This document shows positions 50,009 through 59,828 of a DNA stretch of 64,000 nt, in pieces. Each line of letters begins with the position of its first letter. Position 1 is the stretch's first letter. The stretch spans positions 558,001-622,000 of the forward strand of contig NZ_CP014480.1 of NCBI RefSeq assembly GCF_001580365.1, read 5' to 3'. The notes under the pieces were generated by a model. That model saw nothing but the letters and a program-made list of their open reading frames with translations, did not search any database and was not told the origin of the DNA. A program made the translations under genes and the position numbers. The stretch comes from Kocuria turfanensis (lineage in GTDB: Bacteria; Actinomycetota; Actinomycetes; Actinomycetales; Micrococcaceae).

Positions 50009-50120
50009 CGCCGTTCGGTCGGCGCCGTTCGGTCGGCGTCGTTCTGTCTGCGTCGTTCTGTCTGGGTCGTTCGGTCTGCGCGGTTCGGTCTGCGCCGGTG
50101 GGTCCGCGTCGGTCCGTCGG
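50009..50120. repeat. 14-bp tandem repeat array, eight copies, in the efp leader
   Basis: Consecutive 14-bp units start at 50009, 50023, 50037, 50051, 50065, 50079, 50093 and 50107; type unit CGCCGTTCGGTCGG. Copies 3 and 4 are identical (CGTCGTTCTGTCTG) and others differ at one to five positions. A decayed ninth runs to about 50140. It lies 24 bases upstream of the efp GTG and occupies most of the aroB-efp gap. The period is not a multiple of three, so it is non-coding. Confidence 0.92.
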
Positions 50121-50172
50121 CGCGGTCGGCAGGTCGGTGGGGCCGGAGGGCGTCGCCCCCGGACCGCCGACC

Positions 50173-50178
50173 AGTCTA
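50173..50178 (-). promoter_or_regulatory. Putative efp -10 box (TAGACT) overlapping the aroB stop
   Basis: On the minus strand TAGACT contains the aroB TAG stop codon. Transcription from it would carry the whole 14-bp repeat array in the efp 5' leader (about 180 bases). Confidence 0.45.
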
Positions 50179-51291
50179 GCTGGGCGCGCCCTCGGCGATC
50201 TCCTGGTACGTCGCGAAGAGGATCGCCTGGTCCGGGACCTCGAGGATCCGCGGCCGGGCCACGGCGTCCAGCACCACGAACCGCAGCAGGCTGCCCCGGG
50301 TCTTCTTGTCCCGCTTCATGACCTCCAGCAGCCGCGGCCACTGGTCCCACCGGTAGGTGGTGGGCAGGCCCAGGGCGGTCAGGACGCTGCGGTGGCGCTC
50401 GACGACGTCGTCGGCGAGGGTGCCGGCGGTGCGGGCGAGCTCGGCGGCGAAGACCATCCCGACCGCCACGGCGGCGCCGTGGCGCCACTGGTAGCGCTCG
50501 TTGTGCTCGATGGCGTGGCCGAGGGTGTGCCCGTAGTTGAGCATCTCGCGGCGTCCGGCCTCCCGCAGGTCCCCGGAGACGACCTCCGCCTTCACCCGGA
50601 TGGCGCGCTCCACGAGCTCGCGGACCACCGCGGACTGCGAGTCGCGCACCGCCTCCGGGTTCGCCTCGATCAGCTCCAGGATCCGCTCGTCGGCGATGAA
50701 GCCGCACTTGACCACCTCGGCCATGCCCGTGAGCAGCTCGTTCTCCGGCAGCGTGCGGAGCGTGTCGAGGTCGCACAGCACGGCCGCGGGCGGGTGGAAG
50801 GCGCCCACGAGGTTCTTGCCCTCGGCGGTGTTGATGCCGGTCTTGCCCCCGACGGCCGCGTCGACCATGCCCAGCAGGGTCGTGGGCACGTGCACCACGC
50901 GCACGCCGCGCAGCCAGGTCGCGGCCACGAAGCCGGCGAGGTCGGAGACCGCTCCCCCGCCCACGGAGACGATCGCGTCGGAGCGGGTGAAGTCGTTCTG
51001 GCCCAGGACCTGCCAGCAGAAGGACGCCACCTGGATGTGCTTGCCCTCCTCGGCGTCGGGGATCTCGGCGGTGAAGGCCTGGTACCCCTGGGCGCGCAGC
51101 TCCTCCATCACCACGTCGCCGGTGCTGCGCAGGGCCCGCGGGTGGATGACGAGCACCCGCTGGACGCGGTCCCCCAGCACCCGGGGGACCTCCCCGAGCA
51201 GGCCGTGGCCCACGAGGACGTCGTAGTGGTCGGCCGGGCCGGTGCCGGTGACGGGAATGGTCGTGACGGTGCCGGGAGCGGGCTCGCTCAT
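50176..51291 (-). CDS. aroB: 3-dehydroquinate synthase
   Basis: AroB performs the second step of the shikimate pathway, using NAD and a divalent metal. The 371 residues have the NAD-binding [40 protein letters not shown], and the metal-binding [15 protein letters not shown] 51291 overlaps the aroK stop (ATGA). It is encoded in aroC-aroK-aroB. Confidence 0.97.
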   Translation of the reverse strand: MSEPAPGTVTTIPVTGTGPADHYDVLVGHGLLGEVPRVLGDRVQRVLVIHPRALRSTGDVVMEELRAQGYQAFTAEIPDAEEGKHIQVASFCWQVLGQNDFTRSDAIVSVGGGAVSDLAGFVAATWLRGVRVVHVPTTLLGMVDAAVGGKTGINTAEGKNLVGAFHPPAAVLCDLDTLRTLPENELLTGMAEVVKCGFIADERILELIEANPEAVRDSQSAVVRELVERAIRVKAEVVSGDLREAGRREMLNYGHTLGHAIEHNERYQWRHGAAVAVGMVFAAELARTAGTLADDVVERHRSVLTALGLPTTYRWDQWPRLLEVMKRDKKTRGSLLRFVVLDAVARPRILEVPDQAILFATYQEIAEGAPS

Positions 51292-51935
51292 GCCTGGGCC
51301 TCCTGGTCGGTCGCGGATCGGTCGGTCGCGGATCGGTCGGCCGCGGGGGCGCCCCGGCCGGCGCGCGGGGCGCGCAGCCGGACGAGGGCCTCCTCGAGGT
51401 CGGCGCCGATCTCGGCGACGGGGCGGTTGCGGGTCCCGTCGAGCCGGATGTCGGCCAGCTCCTCGTAGCAGGCCCGCCGGGACTCGTAGAGCTCCTGCCA
51501 GCGCCGCTCCGGGTCGGGCTGGAGCATGGGGCGGGTGCGGTTGCCGCTGATCCGGGGCAGCACCGTCTCGGCGTCCACCTCGAGGTAGGCCACCAGCTCG
51601 TCGCGCAGCATCCGCCGCACCGACGGGGTCATGGGGGCGCCGCCGCCCACGGAGAAGATCGCGTTGGCGTGGTCGGGGTCGCGCAGGACCTCCGCGACGG
51701 TGTCCGCCTCGAGGTCGCGGAAGTACTTCTCGCCGTGCTCGCGGAAGATCGTCGAGATCACCCCGTGGCGGGAGACGATCAGCTGGTCCGCGTCCACGAA
51801 GTCGTAGCCGTAGAACTTGGACATGTGCAGCGCCAGGAACGACTTGCCGGCGGCCATGGGCCCGATCAGGACCACGGGCCGCTGCGGCGCCGGCGCGGCG
51901 TCGGCGGGGGCGGGGGCGGGGAACTGCGCGTTCAC
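51288..51935 (-). CDS. aroK: Shikimate kinase
   Basis: AroK phosphorylates shikimate. The protein has 215 residues from GTG 51935, longer than the usual ~170 because of a Pro/Ala N-terminus and a C-terminal tail. P-loop GPMAAGKS, the DADQLI and [13 protein letters not shown] shikimate-binding segments, and FSVGGGAPM are present. The tail contains [10 protein letters not shown], coded by an exact 15-bp duplication. The start overlaps the aroC stop (GTGA) and the stop overlaps the aroB start. Confidence 0.95.
   Translation of the reverse strand: MNAQFPAPAPADAAPAPQRPVVLIGPMAAGKSFLALHMSKFYGYDFVDADQLIVSRHGVISTIFREHGEKYFRDLEADTVAEVLRDPDHANAIFSVGGGAPMTPSVRRMLRDELVAYLEVDAETVLPRISGNRTRPMLQPDPERRWQELYESRRACYEELADIRLDGTRNRPVAEIGADLEEALVRLRAPRAGRGAPAADRSATDRSATDQEAQA
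51305..51346. repeat. 15-bp tandem repeat in the 3' end of aroK
   Basis: GGTCGGTCGCGGATC at 51305-51319 and 51320-51334, then a partial third copy. In frame it yields repeated Asp-Arg-Ser-Ala-Thr at the protein's C-terminus. Confidence 0.88.
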
Positions 51936-53248
51936 GCGCGGCCTCCCTCGGCGCCCGCCGGGGGATCGGCGGGCGTCTCGGCCGGGGCGACCAGGGGGTC
52001 GCCCATGTGGTCCCCGGCGGCCGCGGCCACGTCGTCGTCGAGGACGCCGAGCTCGCCCGCGGAGGCGAGGGACTCGGGGATCGCCGCGAGGTAGGCGTCC
52101 TTGTTGCGGGCCAGCTCGGCGACGGAGTCCCCGCCGAACTTCTCCGTCACGGCGTCGGCGAGGACGAGGGCGACCATCGCCTCGGCCACGACGCCGGCGG
52201 CGGGCACCGCGCAGACGTCGGAGCGCTGGTGGTGGGCGCGGGCCGCCTCGCCGGTGGCGACGTCGACGGTGCGCAGGGCCTTGGGGACGGTGGCGATGGG
52301 CTTCATGGCCGCCCGCACCCGCAGCACGTCGCCGATCGACATGCCGCCCTCGATCCCGCCCGCCCGGTTGCTCACCCGGCGCACGAGGCCGTCGTCGCCG
52401 CGGGCGATCTCGTCGTGGGCCGCGGAGCCGGGCCGCGCGGCGGTCAGGAAGCCGTCCCCGACCTCCACGCCCTTGATGGCCTGGATGCCCATGAGCGCCC
52501 CGGCCAGGCGCGAGTCCAGCCGGCGGTCCCAGTGCACGTAGGAGCCCAGTCCCGGCGGCAGGCCGTAGGCGAGGACCTCCACGACGCCGCCGAGGGTCTC
52601 GCCCTGCTTGTGCGCGGCGTCCACGGCCGCCACCATCGCCTCCGCGGTGGCGGGGTCGTGGCAGCGCAGCGGATCGGCGTCGAGGGCGGCCACGTCCGCG
52701 GGCAGCGGGCGGGGGGCGTCCACCGGGGCGCTCACCGCCCCGACCGCGGTCGTGTGGGAGACCAGACGCACCCCGAGGGCCTCGAGCAGCTTCGCGGCCA
52801 CCGCGCCCAGGGCCACCCGGGTGGCGGTCTCGCGGGCGCTGGCCCGCTCCAGGACGGGGCGGGCCTCGTCGAAGCCGTACTTCTGCATCCCGGTGAGGTC
52901 GGCGTGGCCGGGACGGGGCCGGGTCAGGGGGGCGTTGCGGGCCCGCCCGTCCAGCACCGCCGGGTCCACCGGGTCGGCCGACATGACCTCGCGCCACTTG
53001 GGCCACTCGGTGTTGGCGATCTCGATCGCCACCGGCCCGCCCTGGGTCACGCCGTGGCGCACCCCGCCCAGCAGGCGCACCTCGTCCTGCTCGAACTTCA
53101 TCCGGGCCCCGCGCCCGTAGCCGAGCCGGCGCCGGGCCAGGGCGTCGCGGATGTCCTGACTGGTCAGGGGCACCCCCGCCGGCACGCCCTCGATGATCCC
53201 GACGAGCGCCTCGCCGTGGGACTCGCCGGCCGTGAGCCAACGCAACAT
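51932..53248 (-). CDS. aroC: Chorismate synthase
   Basis: AroC converts 5-enolpyruvylshikimate 3-phosphate to chorismate using reduced FMN. The 438 residues begin [41 protein letters not shown] and the later [16 protein letters not shown] are family motifs. It is somewhat longer than the average (~390-400) because of a C-terminal Pro/Asp-rich tail. The start is ATG 53248 with AAAGAG upstream. It is separated from aroE by 67 bases. Confidence 0.97.
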   Translation of the reverse strand: MLRWLTAGESHGEALVGIIEGVPAGVPLTSQDIRDALARRRLGYGRGARMKFEQDEVRLLGGVRHGVTQGGPVAIEIANTEWPKWREVMSADPVDPAVLDGRARNAPLTRPRPGHADLTGMQKYGFDEARPVLERASARETATRVALGAVAAKLLEALGVRLVSHTTAVGAVSAPVDAPRPLPADVAALDADPLRCHDPATAEAMVAAVDAAHKQGETLGGVVEVLAYGLPPGLGSYVHWDRRLDSRLAGALMGIQAIKGVEVGDGFLTAARPGSAAHDEIARGDDGLVRRVSNRAGGIEGGMSIGDVLRVRAAMKPIATVPKALRTVDVATGEAARAHHQRSDVCAVPAAGVVAEAMVALVLADAVTEKFGGDSVAELARNKDAYLAAIPESLASAGELGVLDDDVAAAAGDHMGDPLVAPAETPADPPAGAEGGRA

Positions 53249-53315
53249 AGCAACTCTTTTCCGTTCGTGGTCTCGGCGGCGGACGCTGCCCGGGGGCGCG
53301 TCCTGCCGCCAGGGG

Positions 53316-54203
53316 TCAGGAGGCCGGCAGGGGCGGGACGCCGCGCACGGGCCGGCCCACCGCCGTGCACAGCGCCGCGATCACGTCCTGCTCGCGGGGC
53401 AGGGGTGCGCCCGGGCCGCGGCCGGTGAACAGGCGGATCTGGTCCACCGCCTGGAAGATCAGCATATCGATCCCCGGGGCCACCGCTCCCCCGGCCTGCG
53501 CCCAGGTCCGTGCGATCGTCGACGGCCACGGGTCGTAGGCGGCGTCCAGGAGGACGCCCGTGGTGACCGGGGACAGCCGGGCCGTGGCCCGGGCGAGCTC
53601 GTCGGCCCCGTGCGGGGGCAGGGTGGAGACGACGACGTCGTAGCCGGGCAGGGCCGCGGGGGCCTCGTCCCACGCCCGCAGGCGCACCGGGACCCCCAGC
53701 CGGCGTCCGGCCTCCACCGCGCGCCCGGCGCGGGCGGCGGAGCGCACGAAGACGTCGACGGCGCGGGCGCCCAGGCGTCCGGCGGCGGCCACGGCGGCCG
53801 TGGCGGTCCCGCCCCCGCCGAGGACCGCGGCCCGTGGCGCCGCGGGCACGGGCCCGGCGGACCGGACCGCGCCCACGATCCCGGCGACGTCCGTGTTGTG
53901 CCCCAGGACCGTGCCGTCGGGGCGGAAGACCAGGGTGTTGACCGCGCCGACGGCGTCGCCCAGCTGGGTGAGCTCGTCGGCGCACGCGGCGGCCACCGAC
54001 TTCAGCGGCATCGTCACCGACAGCCCGCGCCAGGCGGGGTCGCCCCGGCGGGCGTCGACGAACGCCGGCAGCTGCTCCTCGACGAGGTCGTGGGCGCCGT
54101 AGTCGACGGCCTCGCCGAGCACCGCGTACGCGGCCCGGTGCAGGTCCGGGGAGCGCGAGTGCCCGATGGGGTGGCCCACCACGGCGGCGCGGGCGGGGCT
54201 CAC
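53316..54203 (-). CDS. aroE: Shikimate dehydrogenase
   Basis: AroE reduces 3-dehydroshikimate with NADPH. The 295 residues start at GTG 54203, favoured because GAGGG lies 9 bases before it and it overlaps the mltG stop (GTGA); in-frame GTGs at 54209-54233 are alternatives. Shikimate-binding [19 protein letters not shown], catalytic Lys/Asp in [14 protein letters not shown], the NTD in [12 protein letters not shown] and a Rossmann [14 protein letters not shown] are visible. In MltG-AroE-AroC order, as in related genomes. Confidence 0.95.
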   Translation of the reverse strand: MSPARAAVVGHPIGHSRSPDLHRAAYAVLGEAVDYGAHDLVEEQLPAFVDARRGDPAWRGLSVTMPLKSVAAACADELTQLGDAVGAVNTLVFRPDGTVLGHNTDVAGIVGAVRSAGPVPAAPRAAVLGGGGTATAAVAAAGRLGARAVDVFVRSAARAGRAVEAGRRLGVPVRLRAWDEAPAALPGYDVVVSTLPPHGADELARATARLSPVTTGVLLDAAYDPWPSTIARTWAQAGGAVAPGIDMLIFQAVDQIRLFTGRGPGAPLPREQDVIAALCTAVGRPVRGVPPLPAS

Positions 54204-55426
54204 CCGCACCGGCCCTCGTTCTCGCTGCACCACTGGTTGTACTCCTCGACGTTCTCCAGGTGCTCCGCGTAGGTCTCGGCGAACTTGGTCTCGCCCGTCT
54301 CCAGGTCGACGGTCACCCAGAAGTAGTAGTCGGTCTCCTCGGGGTCGGCGGCCGCCTTGATCGCGGCGTCGCCCGGGGAGCCGATCGGTCCGACCGGCAG
54401 CCCCGGGTTGGCGAAGGTGTTGTACCGGTTGGACTCGTCGCGGCGCTCCTCCTCGGAGAAGTCGTAGCTCTTCCGGCCGAGGCCGTAGGTCACGGAGGCG
54501 TCGGACTGGATGAACCCGGAGGTCTCCCCGTCGGGGTTCTCCAGCCGGTTCTCGATGGCCCCGGCCACGACGTCGTAGTGCTCGGGCTGGACCTCGAACT
54601 CGATGATCGAGCCGATGGTGAGCACCTCGAAGATCTCGTCGTCCCCGGTGATCCCGTTGTCGTCGAGCGTCGTGCGGGTGCGGTCGACCATGGACCGCAG
54701 GACCTCCTCGGCGGTGGCGTCGAGCGGGAACCGGTACTCGCCCGGGTGCAGCCAGCCCTCGAGGGTCGGGAAGCGGGCGGGGATGCCGAAGGTCTCGGTG
54801 TCCTCCTCGTAGGCCTCGAACTCCTCGACCGGGATGCCGGTGGACTCGCTGAGGACGCCGAAGACGTCGGACATGCGCAGGGTCTGGTTGATGGCCGCGT
54901 AGTGGGTGGCCTCGTCCTCCTCCATGAGCGCGCCGACGGCGGCCTCCGAGCTCATCTCGGTGCGCAGCTCGTACTCGCCCGGCTGGATGAACTTCCCGGA
55001 GTGCTCCTCCTGGAAGCTCTCCAGGAAGGTCTCGGCGTCGGCGACGATGCCCTGCTGCTCGAGGGCCACGGCGACCTGGCCCGTGGTGGCGCCCTCGCTG
55101 ACCGCGAAGGTCACCGGGTCCTTGCCGTCGCCGCGGTAGTCGCGCACCTCGAACCAGCCGAAGGTGGAGGCCAGCACGGACACGGTGATCAGCCCGGCCA
55201 GCAGGAACAGGGCGATGGCGGTGGTCAGGGAGACCCGGCCGCGGCGGCGCCGGCGCTTGACCTGCTCGGGGGTCAGCTCCTCGTGCTCGAAGACGCCGCG
55301 CAGGCCCGTGGAGGGCTCCCGCGACGACGGGGCGTCCAACAGGCTGCCCAGGCCGCCCGAGCCGGAGGACTCGCGGGCGGTCTCGGGGCGGCGGGGCGCC
55401 GACTGGTCGTACGGGTCGTCGCTCAC
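54200..55426 (-). CDS. mltG: Endolytic peptidoglycan transglycosylase MltG
   Basis: This YceG-family membrane enzyme cleaves nascent glycan strands and helps set their length. The 408 residues have an acidic, disordered cytoplasmic N-terminus, a basic RRRRRGR stop, one membrane segment at about 65-88 (VSLTTAIALFLLAGLITVSVL), a LysM-like subdomain and the catalytic domain with TIGSIIEFEVQ, whose first Glu is the expected catalytic residue, plus SDASVTYGLG and YNTFANPGLPVGPIGSPG. The GTG start overlaps the ruvX stop (GTGA). Confidence 0.95.
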   Translation of the reverse strand: MSDDPYDQSAPRRPETARESSGSGGLGSLLDAPSSREPSTGLRGVFEHEELTPEQVKRRRRRGRVSLTTAIALFLLAGLITVSVLASTFGWFEVRDYRGDGKDPVTFAVSEGATTGQVAVALEQQGIVADAETFLESFQEEHSGKFIQPGEYELRTEMSSEAAVGALMEEDEATHYAAINQTLRMSDVFGVLSESTGIPVEEFEAYEEDTETFGIPARFPTLEGWLHPGEYRFPLDATAEEVLRSMVDRTRTTLDDNGITGDDEIFEVLTIGSIIEFEVQPEHYDVVAGAIENRLENPDGETSGFIQSDASVTYGLGRKSYDFSEEERRDESNRYNTFANPGLPVGPIGSPGDAAIKAAADPEETDYYFWVTVDLETGETKFAETYAEHLENVEEYNQWCSENEGRCG

Positions 55427-56109
55427 GAATGCTCTCCGTCCGGATCGGTGGTCGTCAACGGTTCCGTCCGCGCCCGGTCGGGCGGTCCGGCGGTGTCCTC
55501 GGCGGTGCCCCGGGGGTGGGTGGAGGCGTGCCCGGGGTGCTCCGCGACGGGACCGTCCGCGTCGAGGTCTCCCCCATTATGCGCGACGTCTTCCGCCACG
55601 GTGGCCCGCACCGGGCCGGGCCCGGCCGGATCCACCGGCACGCCGGGCTCCACGCCGGTGGACCGGGCCCGGTCCACGGCGCTCTGCAGGATGGTGGCCG
55701 CGGCCACCTGGTCGACCTTGTCCTTGTGCTCCCGGCGCGAGACCCCGGCCTCGAGCAGGGCCCGGTGGGCGTCCACGGTGCTCAGCCGCTCGTCGACCAG
55801 CCGCACCGGCACCTCCCAGCCCTTGGCCCGCAGGCGCCGCACGAGCGCGGCGGCGTAGTCCCGGGCCATCGCGGTCGAGGCGTTCTCCCCGCCGTCCAGG
55901 CTGCGCGGCAGGCCCACGTAGACGCCCACGGCGCCGTGCTCCTGCACCAGCCCGGCCAGCAGCTTCACGTCGAAGCCCTTCCGGGGGTCCCGCTGCAGGG
56001 TGGTCAGCGGGGTCGCGAGGATGCCGTCGGGGTCGCTGAGGGCGACCCCGACGCGGACCAGGCCGACGTCGACCCCGATCCTGCGGCCCCGCACGTAGTC
56101 GTCGCTCAC
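55423..56109 (-). CDS. ruvX: YqgF/RuvX family pre-16S rRNA nuclease
   Basis: This RNase H-fold nuclease is implicated in 16S rRNA 5' maturation. The 228 residues include the catalytic GVDVGLVRVGVALSD, VYVGLPRSLDGGE, RLVDERLSTVDAH and DKVDQVAAATILQ motifs within residues 1-155. The last ~70 residues are a hydrophilic, disordered Asp/Pro/Thr-rich tail beyond the usual ~150-160 length. GTG 56109 overlaps the alaS stop (GTGA). Confidence 0.93.
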   Translation of the reverse strand: MSDDYVRGRRIGVDVGLVRVGVALSDPDGILATPLTTLQRDPRKGFDVKLLAGLVQEHGAVGVYVGLPRSLDGGENASTAMARDYAAALVRRLRAKGWEVPVRLVDERLSTVDAHRALLEAGVSRREHKDKVDQVAAATILQSAVDRARSTGVEPGVPVDPAGPGPVRATVAEDVAHNGGDLDADGPVAEHPGHASTHPRGTAEDTAGPPDRARTEPLTTTDPDGEHS

Positions 56110-58802
56110 GCGGCGGCGCCGCCTGTCGCGCGGGTGACCTCGGCCAGCACCGCGTCGAGCGCCGCCCCGATCTGCGAGGCGTCCTGCCCGCCGCCCTGGG
56201 CGATGTCGTCCTTGCCGCCGCCGCCGCCGCCGAGGACCTGCGCGGCGGTGCGCACCAGACGGCCGGCCTTGACCCCGGCCTCGCGGGCACCCTCGGTGGT
56301 GGCGACCAGGACCAGCGGGCGGCCCTTGGCCACACCGGCCACGGCGACGACCGCGGCGGTCTGACCGAGGCGGCCGCGCAGGTCCAGGGCGAGGGCGCGG
56401 ACGTCGTCGGCGCCGGCCACGTCACCGGCGTCGTGCACGAGCGCGGTGACCGGGCCGATCCGCCGGGCGTCGTCCAGCAGCGCGCCGGCCTGGGCCTGGA
56501 GCTTCTCGCGGCGCAGGCCGGCGAGCTCCTTCTCCGCGGACTTGAGCTTGTCGAGGGTGGCGGCGAGCCGCTCGGGCAGCTCGGCGGAGCTCTGCACCTT
56601 CAGCATGTCGGTGAGCTGGTGCACCAGGGTGCGCTCGGCGGCCAGGTGCCGGAAGGAGTCCAGGCCCACCAGCGCCTCCACGCGGCGGTTGCCCGAGCCC
56701 ACCGACTGCTCGGTGAGCAGGGTGAGCGAGCCGATCTGGGCGGTGCTGCCCACGTGGGTGCCGCCGCAGAGCTCGCGCGACCACGGCCCGTTCATCTCGA
56801 CCACCCGCACGCGGTCCCCGTACTTCTCCCCGAACAGGGACGTGGCGCCCATGGCCTTGGCCTCGGCGAGGGCCATCTCCTGGGTCACGACCTCGTAGTT
56901 CTCGTGGATCGCGGCGTTGGACACCTCCTCGATCTCCTGGCGCTGGGCCTCCTGCAGGCCCTCGCCCCAGGCGAAGTCGAAGCGCAGGTAGCCCTCCTTG
57001 TTGAAGGACCCGCGCTGCACGGCCTCCGGGCCGAGGATGTCGTGCAGGGCGGCGTGGACGATGTGGGTGCCGGAGTGGGCCGCCTCGGCGGCGCGCCGCC
57101 GGGCCACGTCCACCTGCGCGAGCACCGTGCTGCCGGAGACCACCTCGCCCTCGCGCACGACGGCCTTGTGCACGGACAGGCCCTTCACCGGCTGCTGCAC
57201 GTCGGTGACCTCGAGGACGAACCCGTCGCCGGTGATCGTGCCGCGGTCGGCGGCCTGGCCGCCCGCCTCCGCGTAGAACGGGGTCTCGTCGAGGACGACC
57301 TCGACGGCGGCCCCCGCCGAGGCGGCGGGCACGGTCACCCCGTCCTGCAGGAGGGCGCGCAGGACCGTCTCGCCGCGCAGCCGGTCGTAGCCGGTGAAGA
57401 CGGAGCCGCCCTCGTCGACCAGCCGGCGGAACACCGAGAGGTCGGCGTGGGCGCCCTTCTTGGCGCGCGCGTCCTGCTGGGCGCGGCGGCGCTGCTCCTC
57501 CATGAGCCCGCGGAAGGCGGTCTCGTCGACGGCGACGCCGGCCTCGGCGGCCATCTCGAGGGTCAGGTCGATCGGGAAGCCGTAGGTGTCGTGCAGGGCG
57601 AAGGCCTCGGCCCCGGAGACCGCCTGGCCCTGCCGCTTGGCCCCGGCCACGGCCTCGTTCAGCCGCGTGGTGCCAGACTCGATGGTCTTCAGGAACGCCT
57701 TCTCCTCGGCGTAGGCGATCCGGGAGATGCGCTCGAAGTCCTCGCCCACGTAGGGGTACACGCCCTGCATGGCGTCGCGGGAGGCGGGCAGCAGCACGGG
57801 CAGGCAGGGCTCGGTGACGCCCATCAGGCGCATCGCGCGGATCGCCCGGCGCAGCAGGCGGCGCAGGATGTAGCCGCGGCCCTCGTTGGACGGGGTGACG
57901 CCGTCGGCGATGAGCATCAGGGAGGACCGGACGTGGTCGGCGACCACGCGCATCCGCACGTCGTCGTCGTAGCCCTCCTCCCCCGGCTTCTCGGACCCGT
58001 GGTACTGCTTCCCGGACAGCTCGGCCGCCTTGTCGAGCACGGGCCGGACCTGGTCGGTCTCGTAGAAGTTCTCCACGCCCTGCAGCAGCATGGCCAGGCG
58101 CTCGACGCCCAGTCCGGTGTCGATGTTCTGCTCCGGCAGGTCGCCGAGGATCTCGTAGTCCTTGCCGGAGCCCTCGCCGCGCTGGTACTGCATGAACACG
58201 AGGTTCCAGATCTCGATGTAGCGGTCGTCGTCGACCGCCGGGCCGCCCTCCCGGCCGTAGCGGGGGCCGCGGTCGTAGAAGATCTCGGAGTCCGGGCCCG
58301 CGGGGCCGGGCTGGCCGGTGTCCCAGTAGTTCTCGTCGCGGCCCATCCGCTGGATCCGCTCGGCGGGCACGCCCACGGTGTCCTTCCACAGGGCGTAGGA
58401 CTCCTCGTCGCCCTCGTAGACGGTCACCCACAGCCGCTCGGGGTCCAGGCCGAAGCCGCCCTTCTCGAGCGGGCTGGTGAGCAGCTCCCACGCCATGGGG
58501 ATGGCGCGCTCCTTGAAGTAGTCGCCGAAGGAGAAGTTGCCGGCCATCTGGAAGAACGTGCCGTGGCGGGCGGTCTTGCCGACCTCGTCGATGTCGAGGG
58601 TGCGGATGCACTTCTGGATGGACGTGGCCCGTCGGTAGGGGGCGGTCTCCTGACCGAGGAAGTACGGGATGAACGGCACCATGCCGGCGATCGTGAACAT
58701 GGCACCGGGCTGGCCGGAGATCAGCGAGGCGGAGGGCACCACGGTGTGGCCCTGGCCTTCGAAGTAGTCCAGCCAGCGCTTGGTGATTTCCTGAGACAGC
58801 AT
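56106..58802 (-). CDS. alaS: Alanyl-tRNA synthetase
   Basis: This class II synthetase charges tRNA-Ala and edits serine. The 898 residues contain the catalytic core (WLDYFEGQGHTVVPSASLI, GNFSFGDYFKERAI), the editing domain with zinc ligands in HSGTHIVHAAL and CGGTHVGSTAQIGS, and the C-Ala domain with a glycine-rich GGGGGKDDIAQGGG near the end. ATG 58802 overlaps by one base the stop of the small upstream gene (TAATG). It heads the alaS-ruvX-mltG-aroE run. Confidence 0.97.
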   Translation of the reverse strand: MLSQEITKRWLDYFEGQGHTVVPSASLISGQPGAMFTIAGMVPFIPYFLGQETAPYRRATSIQKCIRTLDIDEVGKTARHGTFFQMAGNFSFGDYFKERAIPMAWELLTSPLEKGGFGLDPERLWVTVYEGDEESYALWKDTVGVPAERIQRMGRDENYWDTGQPGPAGPDSEIFYDRGPRYGREGGPAVDDDRYIEIWNLVFMQYQRGEGSGKDYEILGDLPEQNIDTGLGVERLAMLLQGVENFYETDQVRPVLDKAAELSGKQYHGSEKPGEEGYDDDVRMRVVADHVRSSLMLIADGVTPSNEGRGYILRRLLRRAIRAMRLMGVTEPCLPVLLPASRDAMQGVYPYVGEDFERISRIAYAEEKAFLKTIESGTTRLNEAVAGAKRQGQAVSGAEAFALHDTYGFPIDLTLEMAAEAGVAVDETAFRGLMEEQRRRAQQDARAKKGAHADLSVFRRLVDEGGSVFTGYDRLRGETVLRALLQDGVTVPAASAGAAVEVVLDETPFYAEAGGQAADRGTITGDGFVLEVTDVQQPVKGLSVHKAVVREGEVVSGSTVLAQVDVARRRAAEAAHSGTHIVHAALHDILGPEAVQRGSFNKEGYLRFDFAWGEGLQEAQRQEIEEVSNAAIHENYEVVTQEMALAEAKAMGATSLFGEKYGDRVRVVEMNGPWSRELCGGTHVGSTAQIGSLTLLTEQSVGSGNRRVEALVGLDSFRHLAAERTLVHQLTDMLKVQSSAELPERLAATLDKLKSAEKELAGLRREKLQAQAGALLDDARRIGPVTALVHDAGDVAGADDVRALALDLRGRLGQTAAVVAVAGVAKGRPLVLVATTEGAREAGVKAGRLVRTAAQVLGGGGGGKDDIAQGGGQDASQIGAALDAVLAEVTRATGGAAA

Positions 58803-59197
58803 TACCGGTGCTTTCCTTCGCGGTGGGTCGAGGGGGGTGTCGACGGGGGTGTCGAGGGGTCGGTGGGCTCCGCCGGGGGGCGGCCCTCCTGCGGGGTCGC
58901 GGTGCCGTCGAGCACCTGCCGGGTCGCCGTGCCGCCGGCCAGGCGGGCGGACCCGGCCCCGGGGGCGCGCACGCCGAAGGACTCGCGCAGCTCGGCCTCC
59001 CGCTCGTCCATCCCCGCCCTGACGGTGGCGGCGAAGCGGTAGAGCCGGGAGCGCCAGTCGCCGGCCCGCGGGGTGCGTCCCGTCCCGGCCGCGCCGGGCA
59101 CCGAGAGGTCCCGGCCCGGGGTGCGGGGGATCCGCGTGGCGGCGGCCCCGAGCAGGCCACCGGCGGCCACGAGGGCGATCTTGCCCCAGAAGCTCAT
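58802..59197 (-). CDS. Small membrane-associated protein, DUF6167-like
   Basis: This 131-residue protein starts at ATG 59197. An N-terminal hydrophobic stretch (WGKIALVAAGGLLGAAATRI) is followed by a charged helix (LYRFAATVRAGMDEREAELRESFG), and the C-terminal half is low-complexity, with a PSTPPSTPPST repeat. It matches the small DUF6167 proteins found between DUF948 and alaS in actinobacteria. It overlaps both neighbours. No function is known. Confidence 0.75.
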   Translation of the reverse strand: MSFWGKIALVAAGGLLGAAATRIPRTPGRDLSVPGAAGTGRTPRAGDWRSRLYRFAATVRAGMDEREAELRESFGVRAPGAGSARLAGGTATRQVLDGTATPQEGRPPAEPTDPSTPPSTPPSTHREGKHR

Positions 59198-59634
59198 GGT
59201 CGGTCCTCCCCCGGGCTCTCGGTCCCCTCGGCGCGGCCGGTCCCGTCGGCGGGACCGAAGCGCTCTGCCCGGTGGGCGCCCTGGGGGGCGGTGTCGCCGG
59301 TGAACGCGCGGCGGACCCCGTGGGAGAACGCCGCGACCTTGATCAGGGGCTGGCCCACGGTGGAGGCCACCAGGGAGGACAGCGCCGAGACGTTCGCGGA
59401 GGCGTCGGAGACGTTGGTCGTGATGCCGTCGACCTTCTCGAGCTGGGAGTTCGTGGTCGACACGGTGCGGGTGACCTCGTCGATCAGCGGGACGGTCTCG
59501 TTGTTGAGCGAGCGGATCGTCAGCCGCAGCTCGTCGAAGACCCTGCCGAGCTTGAGGATCGGCACGGCCAGCAGGAGCACCAGCACGGCGAACACCCCCG
59601 CGGCGAGCAGTCCTGCGATTTCTCCACCGGTCAT
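59194..59634 (-). CDS. DUF948 family membrane-anchored protein
   Basis: The 146 residues (ATG 59634) have an N-terminal membrane segment (IAGLLAAGVFAVLVLLLAVPIL) and then an amphipathic helix predicted to coil (LRLTIRSLNNETVPLIDEVTRTVSTTNSQLEKVDGI in part), typical of DUF948. The C-terminus is disordered and acidic. It is the first gene of the alaS operon; a TACAGT -10 box lies upstream at 59734-59739 (minus strand). The function is unknown; an envelope-associated role is plausible. Confidence 0.8.
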   Translation of the reverse strand: MTGGEIAGLLAAGVFAVLVLLLAVPILKLGRVFDELRLTIRSLNNETVPLIDEVTRTVSTTNSQLEKVDGITTNVSDASANVSALSSLVASTVGQPLIKVAAFSHGVRRAFTGDTAPQGAHRAERFGPADGTGRAEGTESPGEDRP

Positions 59635-59746
59635 GGGGCGGCGCGCTCCTTGCTGGTCGGGTCCGAGGGGGGACGGGGCGGCGGGACCGCCCCGGGCGTG
59701 CGGCGCGGGCACCGGTGCGGTGCCCGGGGATCAACTGTACCGAACG

Positions 59747-59780
59747 GGAGAGCCCGCGGCGCTGGCGCCGCGGGCTCTCC
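59747..59780. terminator. Second hairpin downstream of rpsD
   Basis: GGAGAGCCCGCGGCGC and GCGCCGCGGGCTCTCC form a 16-bp perfect inverted repeat with a 2-base centre. It backs up the terminator at 59792-59816 and lies just before the DUF948 promoter. Confidence 0.8.
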
Positions 59781-59791
59781 GCCGGTGAGGC

Positions 59792-59816
59792 CCCGTCCCG
59801 GCGGTGCCGGGACGGG
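59792..59816 (-). terminator. First terminator of rpsD
   Basis: CCCGTCCCGGC, loop of 3, GCCGGGACGGG: an 11-bp stem 12 bases after the rpsD stop on the minus strand. Confidence 0.8.
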
Positions 59817-59828
59817 AGCCCGCAGGGA

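Noticed and set aside
50009..50140. CRISPR array at the efp leader
   Set aside because: The units are directly adjacent 14-mers without unique spacers, and no cas genes are present.
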